From assembly GCA_013076295.1 (NCBI GenBank), contig RQOL01000495.1:310001-374000 (forward strand): a DNA stretch of 64,000 bases, given 5' to 3'. The stretch is from Sanderia malayensis (Eukaryota; Cnidaria; Scyphozoa; Semaeostomeae; Pelagiidae). Below the pieces are notes generated by a model. It saw only the letters and a list, made by a program, of their open reading frames with translations, was not told the origin of the DNA and made no database searches. Positions 23,122 to 35,813 of this stretch are shown piece after piece. Position numbers and translations under genes: made by a program. Each line of letters starts with the position of its first letter. Positions within the stretch are counted from its first letter, which is position 1.

Positions 23122-23283
23122 CTATAAACAAAATCATTCTTATAATATGGCAATTGCAGGTTATGGTTTCAATGGCTCAATTCAATTCAATTCAATCCCA
23201 CATAATGAAGGAGCAACCAACTACAGGCCGTCGGCCAACTCAGCCGTCCATCATTCCCTTGATCGCTAATGAGTAGACAGGAT

Positions 23284-23660
23284 TTCTGGGGGTAAGGGTT
23301 TATACCAAGTGGGTTCACGGTGATAACAGCCTATCATAATTGAAGTGGCCATCCAGGATAAATATTCTTACTTACAACATATTACAATTCTGAACATATA
23401 ATTTGTAATTATAGAAAAGTCAGTACGAATATTTATACTGGATAGCAACTTCAGACCTGTTATCAATGTGGCTTCAGCTGGTATAAACCCTTACCCCCAG
23501 AAATTCTGGGTACCCAATTACCGACCTCGGAAGGTTGGGTAGCAGAGTTGTCACGGCCCATTGCTAGTTTCTTGGTTCCGATTATATACGGACTTGAACC
23601 AGTGAATGCAGGGCCTCTAAAGATCAAAGCTTAACCACCTGGCTACACCAGTGTATAATC
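23284..23660 (-). mobile_element. tRNA-derived SINE with palindromic tail
   Basis: On the minus strand, a tRNA-like head carries an A-box-like TAGCCAGGTGGTTAAG (23645-23630) and a perfect B box GGTTCAAGTCC (23600-23590). The body passes through GGTAATTGGGTACCCAG (near 23525-23505) into an inverted repeat, where 'tgggggtaagggtttatacc' near 23287 is mirrored near 23490-23510. The B box fits the RNA polymerase III promoter consensus. The tail hairpin may be a second copy inserted head to head. Confidence 0.6.
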
Positions 23661-24587
23661 TATGATAATTCATGATAATCTATGATCATCCATGATAATC
23701 AATGAGGATTTACGAAGCTTTCCAAAAGGGCCTTAGAACTCAGATGAAAACAACAAGATGAGGAAAAATTTCGTAAACTTGATATTAGTTCCACCAAAAG
23801 AGTTCCACCAAGATATTAGTCCTGATTATTGGTTTTACATCACAGCAACACTCATTTCAACAATGTTAACAGCTAGTTTTATATTAGTTCCACCAAAAGA
23901 GTGCAGAAGGGAAATGGTTCAATACTCACCCGCTCATTACGCTGGGTGGTCTCTGGTTCGAGCACCAACACAACGGGTCGGACTTGAACGCTGTAAAACA
24001 AAAAACATATCACAATTACAGGAAGAAGAGCAACAAAGAGGGAAGAAGATGAACAGAAAGAGCATGAAGGGAAAAATGAAAAAAATGAAAAACAAAACAG
24101 CAAGATAATAAACAAGAAATACAATCGGCGACTAATGTCCCTGGGACATTTGTAAAATGGCAAAAAAAGACCATCAACCCGAAAACTTCCTTTTTTGGGA
24201 ACTTCATTACCCCCCTAAAACAATGTTTTTTCAAGCAGACCCCTGGGAACATCGCACAAAAAGAATGTTGTTAATATTTGATAAGTTTATCTTTAAAGGC
24301 ATTACTGTTGGGAGGAAGATAGGGAAGCAAGATACGTCCCAGGTCGTACAGCACCTCAGGACCTTTCTACGGTAGGTCCTGTCCCATATCTACAATAGGA
24401 GACAAAGTGTCCCAGGACCTTATGTCTCCAAATGTAAATATAAAACAGAAACAACAAAATGAGAAACCAGAACAAGAAGGACATAAACAAGAAGAAGTTC
24501 CTTTTACTCCATCAGGATGAGATCAATCTTGGCATGTTAAATGTAACATAAAGATAAAACAAAAGAAAATTTGAAAGAAAATCTTAC

Positions 24588-27500
24588 TTCATCCGAAGCT
24601 TTCTTGGACAATAACAATCTTCGCTGCATAACCTCCTTGTGGGTCAATGCGAAAAGAGAGAGAGAATAAAAAACAAAATTATTATTATTCATCCTCCAGT
24701 GGTTCACGGGAATTAAAATGCACACAATGATGAAGATATGTGCAACAAAAGTAAGAAAACTGTATAAAAAAGGAAAAGAAATAGTTGATGAATCAAACAA
24801 AACATTGGTGTGGCATATACAAAGCGGAGCCAACAGAGAGCTGTAAGCTGAGGCAACAAATAGCTGCAAACTGAGACAATAATGGGTTCAAACTAAAGCG
24901 ATAGATATCATAAAATCAAGGTGATAATTAACTGTGATACAAATATAATATTTAGTTTCAAAATAAAACAATAGATGTAAGCCAAAAATAGTTTTAATTA
25001 AAAAACTAGCTATACCTCAGCAATTTTACTGCATCCATTGTCGCTGATCAAATTTCCGAGATTCAAAGTTAACAAACTGCGATTCATGGGAAGGCCCTGG
25101 AAGAAGAAAGTAAATTGTAGAACGAAGAAGAAAGTAAATTGTAGAATGAAGAAGAATGCAAGATGAAGAAATTAAAGAGAATGAAGAGCTTAAAAAGAAT
25201 GTAAACTAAAAAGCTTAGAAAGAAAGTAAACAAAAAGTTTCAAAAAATGTGCATTGAAGAACTTACAAACAATGAAGAATGAAAAATTTAAAAAAATGTA
25301 GCAATTAACAAAAAATAGAAAAACATTTTCTCTACACAGCAGATGCAAACACATTCACGCTATGCAAAGAAGGTAATATGAATTCAAACTGACTCACTTT
25401 TGCAATATGCTCTGCGCCAACACACGTGATCTTGTTGAAGCAGAGGTTGAGAGTGAAGAGATTTTTGTTGTTCATCAGAGCATCTCCAATATTCTCAGCG
25501 CCAATATCATTGACGTAACAATTGCGAAGGGACATGATCTGTATGCTGAAATCAAAACAAGTAACCCACATTGTTATACATCAGAATAAAGGGTCAAATA
25601 CGAAATGCTCTCTCCAACACACACCACTCCTCGTTATGGGGAATAGTTAATAGACACAGAGATAGAACGAGGTTAAAAACGCATCTGGCCCCTGTCCTAA
25701 TCCCCAAACATAAGCAATCATAGGTTTGATTTGAAATCAATATCACAGGCAATATTTCAACATATTTTTAGTTGGTTACATCATTGTTCCGGAATTCCAG
25801 GGCACATTCCAGCATTCCCTAATTCCAGCATTCCACGTTTTATATATGGCATGATAAAATGCCGCTTCAACAAAGAAACACACGGGAACAACAACACAAC
25901 ACAACGATGAACCTCTCCACTGCAACGAGGTTGCTTTTGGGACAAAATATCTGCCCTCTGTATGTACAGTCAAATCTGCATAGTTCGAGCACATGTAGTT
26001 CGAGCTTTACATAACTCCAACGGAATTCTCAGTCCCTTCAAGGATCACTAATGAACCAATTCTCATGAAACAAACTTCTGTAACTCAAACTTTTTGTAAT
26101 GCGAACATTTTCACGCTTCCCCAGGGTGCTCAAATTAGACAGAGTTGACTGTAGAAACATCGGTTAAATAGAGGCTACGTTATGATTTGATGCATCACAT
26201 TTGGCCTACTGGAATAAACTGGTCTGGTAGAGAACGACGTTAGTAACAAGGATCTACTGACCTGCTCTCTTCCTTGAGGAATAGGTCATAATGATGCATT
26301 CTGATGTAAGCATTCCCATCAAAACAAAAATCTCTGCAAAAATAAAAGCATATATATTTGTTACCATTTGCAATGCTTAAACAAGAAAAACCTTTGGAAA
26401 AGCAATAAAGGACTCAACTTAAAAAATAGAAGGTTCGGCTTAAACAATAGAAGGCTTAATTAAAAAAACGCTGCTGCTAAAAAACAGTGTTTAGCTTGTT
26501 ATTCAAGCGAATAACAAGTTAAAAAAGACCCTAAAAAGTCTTCCTAACACAATTTGAATGATGTTCCAGGTCTTGAGCTATATGATAGCATTACATCACT
26601 CCACGATACCATCACTACTGTGACGTCATAATTTAGAATTTTAAACTGCAAATTGCTCCATGGACATAAGCAATATTCCAACAATTCTAATACGTGGTAA
26701 CAGTTAGATATCAAAACAATCAATGCATAAACACATTGCACACTGCATACAATCTTTCACAAAGAACAATAGCCAAATATCAATTCATTAAGTACTGCAA
26801 GTCCTCGATTAAGCCCCCGGGGGCTTATTTCGCAAATAATTTTAAGGTGGGGGCATAATCAAGGGCTTATGGTATTGCTTGCAGAAGGATGGCAAATTAA
26901 CTTACTTTAATAAATGACAATGTTGCAGAGCTTTCGCTAATGTCTCCAGAGTTTCATCTGTCAGCCCAGCAGACCAGAGACTACAAATAAATAAATAAAA
27001 TACAGTTACCAATGGAAACATCGCAAATACAGTGCTAACAGCTGCGTTAATATAGTAAAAACCCAGAAATGTGAGAAATGAACCTGGACTTTTACATAGG
27101 GCCTATATTGGCTCTTAGAGACAAAGAACATTTTAGGAAACCTGTTCTGGGATACACTTTTGTCATAAGAATTCCTTAACTTTTGCCCAACCTCAATGTT
27201 TTCTAATGTCATTCTTAAATTTCCAATGTTTTTTGGCCATTTTCAATCTCAATGTAAACGTTGTTTTCATGAAAAAGTTTCGTTAATGAAAATTTTAACT
27301 ATTCGTAAGCTGCCGGAATAATTTTCCATTGAAGCAAAGCAATGACTTTACCATGAATAAATACCTAGAAATCTGCCTGATGAGTGCTTAAGCATGAAAC
27401 TCAGAGTTGCAGAGAATAATGTGTCTTTTTCACTGAGTATCACTTAATTCTATATACAGCTCTACACATATGTGTATTGAGCACTATTCAACGGTGTTTG

Positions 27501-28322
27501 CCAAAATTATTATTATTATTACCTAGAAATATTGACATTTCAGTCTGTAGGTTCTTAAAAGTGGGTTGTTCTTATATGCGGGCTTTGGCTGCATATGCTT
27601 GTAAAAGGGGGAGGGAGTAAGCATTGATCCATGAAGTGGGTTCTTACCTGACTGATGACAGTCTCTCCTGCTTTAGAAATGTTATCGAAAAAATTTCAAA
27701 TATTTTCGGCTCAACTTTCCAGCCTTGAAATAATAAGACAACATAATTAAAATCTGCACATTTGTTCATAGATTCCTAGTGTTCTGCGACAAAGGCTGGC
27801 TATTCCTACAAATTTTCGACTTTAAATCATCGATAGATGGCATGAAAGCATGCTAATTGAATACAGTAAAATCCTGATGACTTGAGGCTCGGATGACTCA
27901 TTTCTATTCCCCTTGAAAGCTTTGCGAGTATTTCTAACCCTTGATAACTCGAACATTTGTTAACTCAAGGTATCCACCTCTGTATGCAATGCAGTAGTAG
28001 GAAGATCAATTCAATGGTATTTAGACCAAGCCAAGCAAGGCAGCATACTATATCAACTGTTGTTACTGCCATTTTGTCATTATTACACAAACATTATTAA
28101 ATTACGCAAAAAGCAATCCTTCTTTCTGATTGAATAGCAATCAAAATCATATAGGATCATAACTATTATCAAATTAAATCGGTGAATAACCCAACCTGGC
28201 CGTGACAATTTGTTACGCTTACAACTTTATACTAACTGACAATAATAATAAATTAAGATGCAGACACAAACCTGCTTCGTCAGTTTCTGATTGAGTTGAG
28301 TTAAGGATGAAACACTTGCCAT
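24588..28322 (-). CDS. Minus-strand LRR gene (ribonuclease-inhibitor-type repeats, NLR-like)
   Basis: Exons 28322-28272, 27709-27648, 26980-26906, 26333-26262, 25545-25398, 25096-25016 and 24635-24588 join in phase. The start MASVSSLTQLNQKLTKQ is followed by LWSAGLTDETLETLAKALQH and then repeats such as NCYVNDIGAENIGDALMNN, LFTLNLCFNKITCVGAEHIA and GLPMNRSLLTLNLGNLISDN, the 28-residue LRR pattern of NLR sensors. The exon-2 acceptor (GAG before CCGAAAATA) is chosen because it alone keeps both this gene and its duplicate open. No NACHT exon is visible, so the product is an LRR-only protein or the LRR part of a split NLR. The 3' end is unresolved. Confidence 0.75.
25967..26151. mobile_element. 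Pogo/Tc1-mariner-like MITE, copy 2
   Basis: Starts CAGTCAAATCTGCATAGTTC, ends GACAGAGTTGACTG, flanked by TA (25965-25966, 26152-26153). Nearly the same length as copy 1 at 1367 and in opposite orientation. It sits in an intron of the LRR gene. Confidence 0.8.
26830..28322. repeat. Source segment of the LRR-gene duplication
   Basis: This 1.5-kb stretch, holding the first three exons of the LRR gene and their introns, is repeated in the same orientation at 32295-37063. The copy is expanded by two transposon insertions. Confidence 0.85.
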
Positions 28323-28818
28323 TATTACAAATGAAGTCGTACTTTGAACAAGGTCTTCATCCTTTTCTGTGTCGTTCAGTTTCTGCTTCTTGACACCTTT
28401 AAAACCTTTTCTCTTTTTACGATATTTCGTCTCCTTTTACGACCAACCATTGTCAATAGTTCGCAAAAACTTGTGATTTATATAGGGCAATAACAAAACT
28501 TTAATTAATCGTTCTACCACAACACAAACAAACCACCACGTGCTTTTTGAAAGCTACTTCAAGTGAATTCAATGAATGTACACCAACTGAATTCAACTCA
28601 ACTAATGCAAGAGAAATATCGTTTCGGATGGAAAATGAAAGTTTCGAAAAAACCCCATAACAACGGCATTTATTTGGTTTTCAAGGAAAACAAAATTTGA
28701 GTAGCTGACGAAAAAAGTTATTTTTGGTCCCACTTTGAACATTAGAGTCAGAAAAAAGTCTAAAATATTGAAGTTGAATAGCTTATTGATATTCTGGATG
28801 CAAAAAATAAGATTGTTG

Positions 28819-28859
28819 TTTGCGATCGATGCAATCCATGCCATCCGGATTAACAATCT
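28819..28859 (+). repeat. 41-bp exact direct repeat, left copy
   Basis: Contains 'gatcgatgcaatccatgcca'. Identical to 30549-30589. The pair brackets the CT tract and the large 23-bp satellite array. Confidence 0.8.
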
Positions 28860-29212
28860 ATCAGCAGGCGATATTTGTGGGTCCTGAAATGCAATGCAAT
28901 CTAACTTATTTCACTCATGTGAGTTGAAATGTATAAAAGTGAAACTTGTGAAGATATGTTTATATAGAAAGCAAAATAATTTCATGACATGGTTCTATGG
29001 AGTATGGCAAGTGTATTGTATACCAATTGTGATGGTAGTCTGTTATACCTGATTGCCATGATGAATCAGAATGTGTTGCTACATGTTGATTTCATCAGGT
29101 TGTGCCAGCCTTTGAAGTTCATTATTTTGATTTTCAATATCTGTTTGCAGTTGTATCTGGATTGGCCGTATCTGTTGATATTGAAAATTAAATGAAATTA
29201 GTTATTTTAAGT

Positions 29213-29216
<4 letters not shown>

Positions 29217-29254
<38 letters not shown>
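29217..29254. repeat. CT dinucleotide tract
   Basis: About 19 CT units directly abutting the satellite array. Confidence 0.95.
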
Positions 29255-29259
<5 letters not shown>

Positions 29260-30246
29260 TATTGCATAGATATAGCTGCATATGTTGCATAGATATAGCT
29301 GCATATATTGCATAGATATAGCTGCATATGTTGCATAGATATAGCTGCATATGTTGCATAGACATAGCTGCATATATTGCATAGATATAGCTGCATATGT
29401 TGCATAGATATAGCTGCATATGTTGCATAGATATAGCTCCATATATTGCATAGATATAGCTGCATATGTTGCATAGATATAGCTGCACATGTTGCATAGA
29501 TATAGCTGCATATGTTGCATAGATATAGCTGCATATGTTGCATAGATATAGCTGCATATATTGCATAGATATAGCTGCATATATTGCATAGATATAGCTG
29601 CATATGTTGCATAGATATAGCTGCATATGTTGCATAGATATAGCTCCATATATTGCATAGATATAGCTGCATATGTTGCATAGACATAGCTGCATATATT
29701 GCATAGATATAGCTGCATATGTTGCATAGATATAGCTGCATATATTGCATAGATATAGCTGCATATGTTGCATAGATATAGCTCCATATATTGCATAGAT
29801 ATAGCTGCATATGTTGCATAGATATAGCTGCATATGTTGCATAGATATAGCTGCATATGTTGCATAGATATAGCTGCATATGTTGCATAGATATAGCTGC
29901 ATATATTGCATAGATATAGCTGCATATATTGCATAGATATAGCTGCATATGTTGCATAGATATAGCTGCATATGTTGCATAGATATAGCTCCATATATTG
30001 CATAGATATAGCTGCATATGTTGCATAGACATAGCTGCATATATTGCATAGATATAGCTGCATATGTTGCATAGATATAGCTGCATATATTGCATAGATA
30101 TAGCTGCATATGTTGCATAGATATAGCTGCATATATTGCATAGATATAGCTGCATATATTGCATAGATATAGCTGCATATGTTGCATAGATATAGCTGCA
30201 TATATTGCATAGATATAGCTGCATATGTTGCATAGATATAGCTCTG
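29255..30246. repeat. 23-bp satellite array, about 43 units
   Basis: Units of the form 'gcatagatatagctgcatat' plus 3 bases (gtt or att variants). Since 23 is not a multiple of 3 and the unit lacks stops on the minus strand, all three minus frames are open through the array and give the same low-complexity peptide. It is not a gene. Confidence 0.95.
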
Positions 30247-30548
30247 AATATTGCTTGAATATTGTTGAGATATAACTTTAAATAAAAAAGCAATCATTTT
30301 TTGACTCATCATTGCTAAAATCGAAATTGAATATTTACGAAATTAACCTTATGCAGTTACTAATATCAGTAAACCATCTATTGGGAAATCAAGTTAGTTG
30401 AATAAAATGAAAAAACCAATTTTATAATCATGTATTAGTAAAGTTTAAGTATGAAAGTAGGTTTGATTTTGGTTTGATTTCGATCTAGTAATCTGTGATC
30501 CGCTGGTTTGTTTTAATTGAATTCGTACTGCATGAAAATGTAATCCGT

Positions 30549-30589
30549 TTTGCGATCGATGCAATCCATGCCATCCGGATTAACAATCT
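30549..30589 (+). repeat. 41-bp exact direct repeat, right copy
   Basis: Identical to 28819-28859; flanks the satellite block on the right. Confidence 0.8.
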
Positions 30590-32290
30590 GAAACCCCATG
30601 AACATAAATGCTCGCAAAACCTCGGCTAGAAACAAAATAAAAAAATAAATTTTACTTTTTTTAAAATTCGCTTTAATGATAATGAGTTTATAGTAAAATA
30701 TAAATATTTTGTTTAGTAAACGAATGATTATTGCAAAAACTCTGTGAAAAGCCCCTTGGGGAATAAAATACTGGATTAAGTCCTTTTTTCATCTGTGAAC
30801 TAAATTGTGGTACTTTATATTGACTCAATCTATGTGCCACTTTACCATTTTGTGACGTAATAAGCTTTTTCTCGATTACAATCAAGAAGTATTGGACTCA
30901 AGGAGTTTGCAAACCGACTGACACAGTAAATCAAATTAACTTTACAGGTAGCCCACAAGAAAGTTGCTGTATGTATAAAACAAAATGCAAAAAACCAGCT
31001 GTTTCAGATTTCTTGTAACTTTTCTATTTACACCCAAAATTCAGCCAACTTTTGCCTTATTGGTCAAAAACACTTCCTGACAGCCAATGAATTTACGAAA
31101 CGACCAGAAACGAAAAGTTTAACACTCAAATGGTAGCCCCCCTGATCAGCTTCACCAGGCCATACCCTAAGCAGAAATTGATCTACAAAGCTTCATGGTA
31201 ATTGGCCAAAGGCTCTCTACTTCAACCAACGCAGGATAAACACGGGATCAACGCGGGATCAACGCGGGCAATCAAACACTGAAGGACGGCAGGAGTTAAC
31301 TGTGTGCGCATAGGGGCATTCTTACATATCTTATCACATTGAGGAAGCAATTAATTTGATATGAATTGCTCAAAGTGAGGGGGGGGGATGAAATAAAATA
31401 TTCTCACGTCTACTTGTGATTGACTTTGGTATGCACATGAACAATTTGGTTGCTTTCAAAACATCTTCAGCATGATCCAAAAGAGCAACAAATCTAAAAA
31501 CATGAAAAAATGAATGGAAAATGCTATATCTATGCAATGTATGCAGCTATATCTACGCAGCATATGCAGCAATATCTATGCAATATAAGCAGCTATATCT
31601 ATGCAATATATGCAGCTATATCTGTGTAATATATGCAGCTATATCTATGCAATATATGCAGCTATATCTATGCAATATATGTAACTATATCTATGCTATA
31701 TATGTAGCTATGTCTATGCAATATATGCAGCTATATCTATGCAATATATGCAGCTATATCTATGCAACATATGCAGCTATATCTATGCAATATATGCAGC
31801 TATATCTATGCAACATATGAAAAGATTGTAAATTTTTATGTTGATGTCTGAATTATAGAGGTTTGGGTTACAAGCATTGGTTTTTCAGTTACCTTTAAAG
31901 AGGCAGAAAATTTTGGTCACGTTTGATGGAGTTTGAATTTTAGCAGTTCAAATTGTGCAAATTTGATCATGTATAGTAATGTTTTAAAAGTGGAGTTGAA
32001 TCTATGACGGGCGAAAGAAGTTAAACTTGTACCAGCTGATTTGTGGTGGAATTCAAATAACAATTTCAGGCAAAAATATTTTTCCTTATTTTCGTTTCTG
32101 TTGAATAGTATAATCTAATTTGATTAAATTCTCCCCCTCAACCAGCAACATTTATTATTAACATTTATTTTCAACAGAAAAAACGGACTTTGACATTAAA
32201 ACCTTCAAGCTAGTCCACAATTATGTCCATATCAAAAAAATTTTCAGCAATATTTCTTCTTTTAGCAGATTCTGCGAAAATTCTTATTGA
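30590..32290. other. Non-coding sequence around the second satellite array
   Basis: Apart from the inverted array at 31525-31820 nothing coding or repeated was identified. Confidence 0.4.
31525..31820. repeat. 23-bp satellite array, inverted orientation, about 13 units
   Basis: Units 'atgcagctatatctatgcaa' plus 3 bases are the reverse complement of the array at 29255. The arrays are therefore inverted relative to each other, about 1.3 kb apart. Confidence 0.9.
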
Positions 32291-33608
32291 CTTGCAAATA
32301 ATTTTAGGGTGGGGGCTTAATCAAGGGCTTATGGTATTGCCTGAAGAAGGATGGCAATTGAACTTACTTCAATAAATGACAGTGTTGCAGAGCTTTCGCT
32401 AATGTCTCCAGAGTTTCATCTGTCAGCCCAGCAGACCAGAGACTACAACAAATAAATACAATACAGTTACCCATGGAAAAATCGCAAAAACAGTGCTAAC
32501 AGCTGCGTTAATATAGTAAAAGCCCAGAAATGTGAGAAATGAACCTGGACTTTTACATAGGGCCTACATTGGCTCTTAGAGACAAAGAACATTTTAGGAA
32601 ACCTGTTCTGGGATACACTTTTTTCATAAGAATTCCTTAACTTTTGCCGAACCTCAATGTTTTCTATTGTCATTCTTAAATTTCCATTGTTTTTTGGCCA
32701 TTTTCAATCTCAATATAAACGTTATTTTCGTGAAAAAGTATGTAGCGGGTCTAAAGTTTCGTTAATGGAAATTTTAACTATTCGTAAGCTGCCGGAATAA
32801 TTTTCCATTGAAGCAAAGCAATGACTTTACTATGAATAAATACCTAGAAATCTGCCTGATGAGTGCTTAAGCAAGAAACTCAGAGTTGCAGCGAATAATG
32901 TGTCTTTTTCACTGAGTATCACTTAATTCTATATACAGCTCTACACATATGTGTATTGAGCACTATTCAACGGTGTTTGCCAAAATTATTATTATTATTA
33001 CCTAGAAATATTGACATTTCAGTCTGTAGGTTCTTAAAAGTGGGTTGTTCTTATATGCGGGCTTTGGCTGCATATGCTTGTAAAAGGGGGAGGGAGTAAG
33101 CATTGATCCATGAAGTGGGTTCTTACCTGACTGATGACAGTCTCTCCTGCTTTAGAAATGTTATCGAAAAAATTTCGATTATTTTCGGCTCACAACTTTC
33201 CAGCCTTGAAATAATAGGACAACATAATTAAAATCTGCACATTTGTTATAGATTGCTAGTGTTCTGCGACAAAGGCTGGTTATTCCTACAAATTTTCGAC
33301 TATAAAGCATTGATAGATGTCGTGGAAGCATGCTAATTGTATACAGTAAAATCCTGATGACTCGAGGTTCGGGTGACTCAAAACAATTTCTATTTCCCTT
33401 GAAAGCTTTGCGAGTATTTCTAACCCTTGATAACTCGAATATTTGTTAACTCAAGTTATCCACCTCTGTACGCAATGCAGTAGTAGGCAATTCAATGGTA
33501 TATAGACCAAGCCAAGCAAGGCAGCATGCTATATCAACTGTTGTTACTGCCATTTTGTCATTATTACACAAACATTATTAAATCACGCAAAAAAGCTATC
33601 CTTCTTGC

Positions 33609-35777
33609 ACTTTAATGTCCTGGGACCCACATTCACATTCAGATTCGGAATTAGATTCAGATTCGACACTACCCACCAATTCGTTATCTATAAATCTCCG
33701 AGTTGTAAATATTAAAATACCAAACCAAATTTATAGCTATCCCAGTGCTATATCACGTATTTTAAAGATTTTTTCAGAAATTTCGAGCCCGGGGGTTCGT
33801 CAATAATTCGACTCATACAAGCAATTTTGTAAACTTTAGGCCTTACCACTCTGATATTAATCTGCTCTGAAAATATTTTAAGATACATTTTCATGATTCA
33901 AACCCAATTTATAGCTATCCCAGTGCTATATCACGTATTTTGAAGATTTTTTGAGAATTTTCGAGCCTGGGGGTTCGTCAATAATTTGACTCATACAAGC
34001 AATTTTGTAAATTTTTGGCCAAGCCACTTTGATGTAAATCTGTCTCAAACAACTCCTAAGATAGATTCTCATCTTTCAAACCCGAATTATAGCCATTCTA
34101 ATGCAATTACCTGAATTCGGAAGATTTTTGGAAAATTTTTCAGTCAGGGGGTTTGTCTATAATTCGACTCATACAAGCAAGTACGTGGTTCTGGGCCCTG
34201 GACCCTCGTGCTATTTTGTTCCTGCTAAATCGTATGAAAGTCCCACCGCACTTTTGTTGAAGATCGCTGTTCCACTCCATCGAAGGCCAACTATAGGGAG
34301 CTGGCACGCGATATCAGTCAAACTTTGTATAAAAAGTAATTTAATGCAAACATTCTTGGTCATAGTAAAATAGAAGTCAAGTATTCTATACCTGTTTAAA
34401 AGAATATTTTACCGACGTCATCGGAATTGATTCCCGCATTAGGGAATTTGCTAATTGTCCTTGGTGTTGCAAACTTATGTTTTCAGTCATGCGAAAGATA
34501 TACCGTAATGCTTCGATTAAACGCCCGGGGCGTTTATTAGATATTGTGATATTTTAGGAGGCTTCTATTCAATGGGGGCGTTTAAAAGATGGAGGCGTTT
34601 ATTAATAATAACTAATGATGATCACACTTAGCGTGAAACTCTGAGAAACAACTAAAATAGTCAGAAGTATAATGAAAAAAAAATATCTGGTGGAAAGTCA
34701 TCATCAACATCGTCTTCCTCGATGATTGGCTTTCAAATTTTAGTTCTGTTTTATATTAATTACTGTGTTTTGTTCCGTTTTGCAATACACGCTTTTTTTT
34801 TATAAGGAACCTAGCTCGGGCCTAGTTCTTTAAATTCCTTATTTTGAGACCTCTTTTGACCACTTTGTAGTTCTAAAAGTTCTTTAATGGTTCCTTAATT
34901 TTAAGTTCACATTTAGTGGACATAATTAGTACAGACGCAAGAAAAGCATTCAAATTCAATGTTTTGCTATAAAATTGTGAAAAGATAACAGGTTAAATCA
35001 TGAAGAAGCTTCATATAATGTAAAAGTACTGAAAATCAATGGAATTGGCTTCCTAATGGTAAATTGTGCGGAAATATAAATATATTCAAAATTAAAAAGT
35101 TCCTTAGTGATTTGGCCTTTAGTAGCAAAAGTTCCTTAAGTTTTTTGACCTTCTACATGTAGGTTCCTTATAAACGGTTCCTTATAAAAAAAGCGTGTAA
35201 AGGCTCAACTTTCATTATTCACATTTGTGTATTCAAAACATTGCTTGTATGAGTCGAATTATAGAGGAACCCCCTGACTGAAAAATTTTCGAAAAATCTT
35301 CAAAATACAGGTAATTGCATTGGAATGGCTATAATTCAGGTTTGAAAGACGAAAATCTATTGTACAACCTTTATTGACAAAAATCTCCTGTATGAGTCGA
35401 ATTATTGACGAACCCCCGGGCTCGAAAATTCTCAAAAAATCTTTAAAATACGTGATATAGCACTAGGATAGCTATAAACTTGGTTTGAATCATGAAAATG
35501 TATCTTAAAATATTTTCGGAGCAGATTAATATCAGAGTGGTATGGCCTAAAGTTTACAAAATTGTTTGTATGAGTCGAATTATTGACGAACCCCCGGGCT
35601 CGAAAATTCTCAAAAAATCTTCAAAATACGTGATATAGCACTGGGATAGCTATAAATTTGGTTTGGTATTTTAATATTTACAACTCGGAGACTTATAGAT
35701 AACGAACTGGTGGGTAGTGTCGAATCTGAATCTAATTCCGAATCTGAATGTGAATGTGGGTCCCAGGACATTAAAGT
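33609..35777. mobile_element. 2.17-kb element with long inverted, internally repeated arms
   Basis: The left end ACTTTAATGTCCTGGGACCC is mirrored at the right end. Each arm carries several copies of a module containing 'tagctatcccagtgctatat' and a 'gggttcgtcaataattcgac' segment. The flanks ccttcttgc (33600-33608) and ccttctgct (35778-35786) look like an imperfect target duplication of 8-9 bases. The centre (34180-35200) has no clear transposase. The structure resembles foldback or Mutator-like non-autonomous elements. Confidence 0.7.
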
Positions 35778-35813
35778 CCTTCTGCTGACTGAATAACAAT
35801 CAAAAATCATATA

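Noticed and set aside
23586..23648. Possible tRNA gene on the minus strand
   Set aside because: It has A- and B-box-like sequences but does not fold into a convincing cloverleaf and continues into a SINE body.
29202..30312. Three overlapping minus-strand ORFs of 326-366 codons
   Set aside because: They are the 23-bp satellite read in all three frames; since 23 is not divisible by 3 each frame gives the same repetitive peptide. No gene.
31521..31820. Plus-strand ORF of 99 codons (MLYLCNVCSYIYAAYAAIS...)
   Set aside because: Same satellite in inverted orientation.
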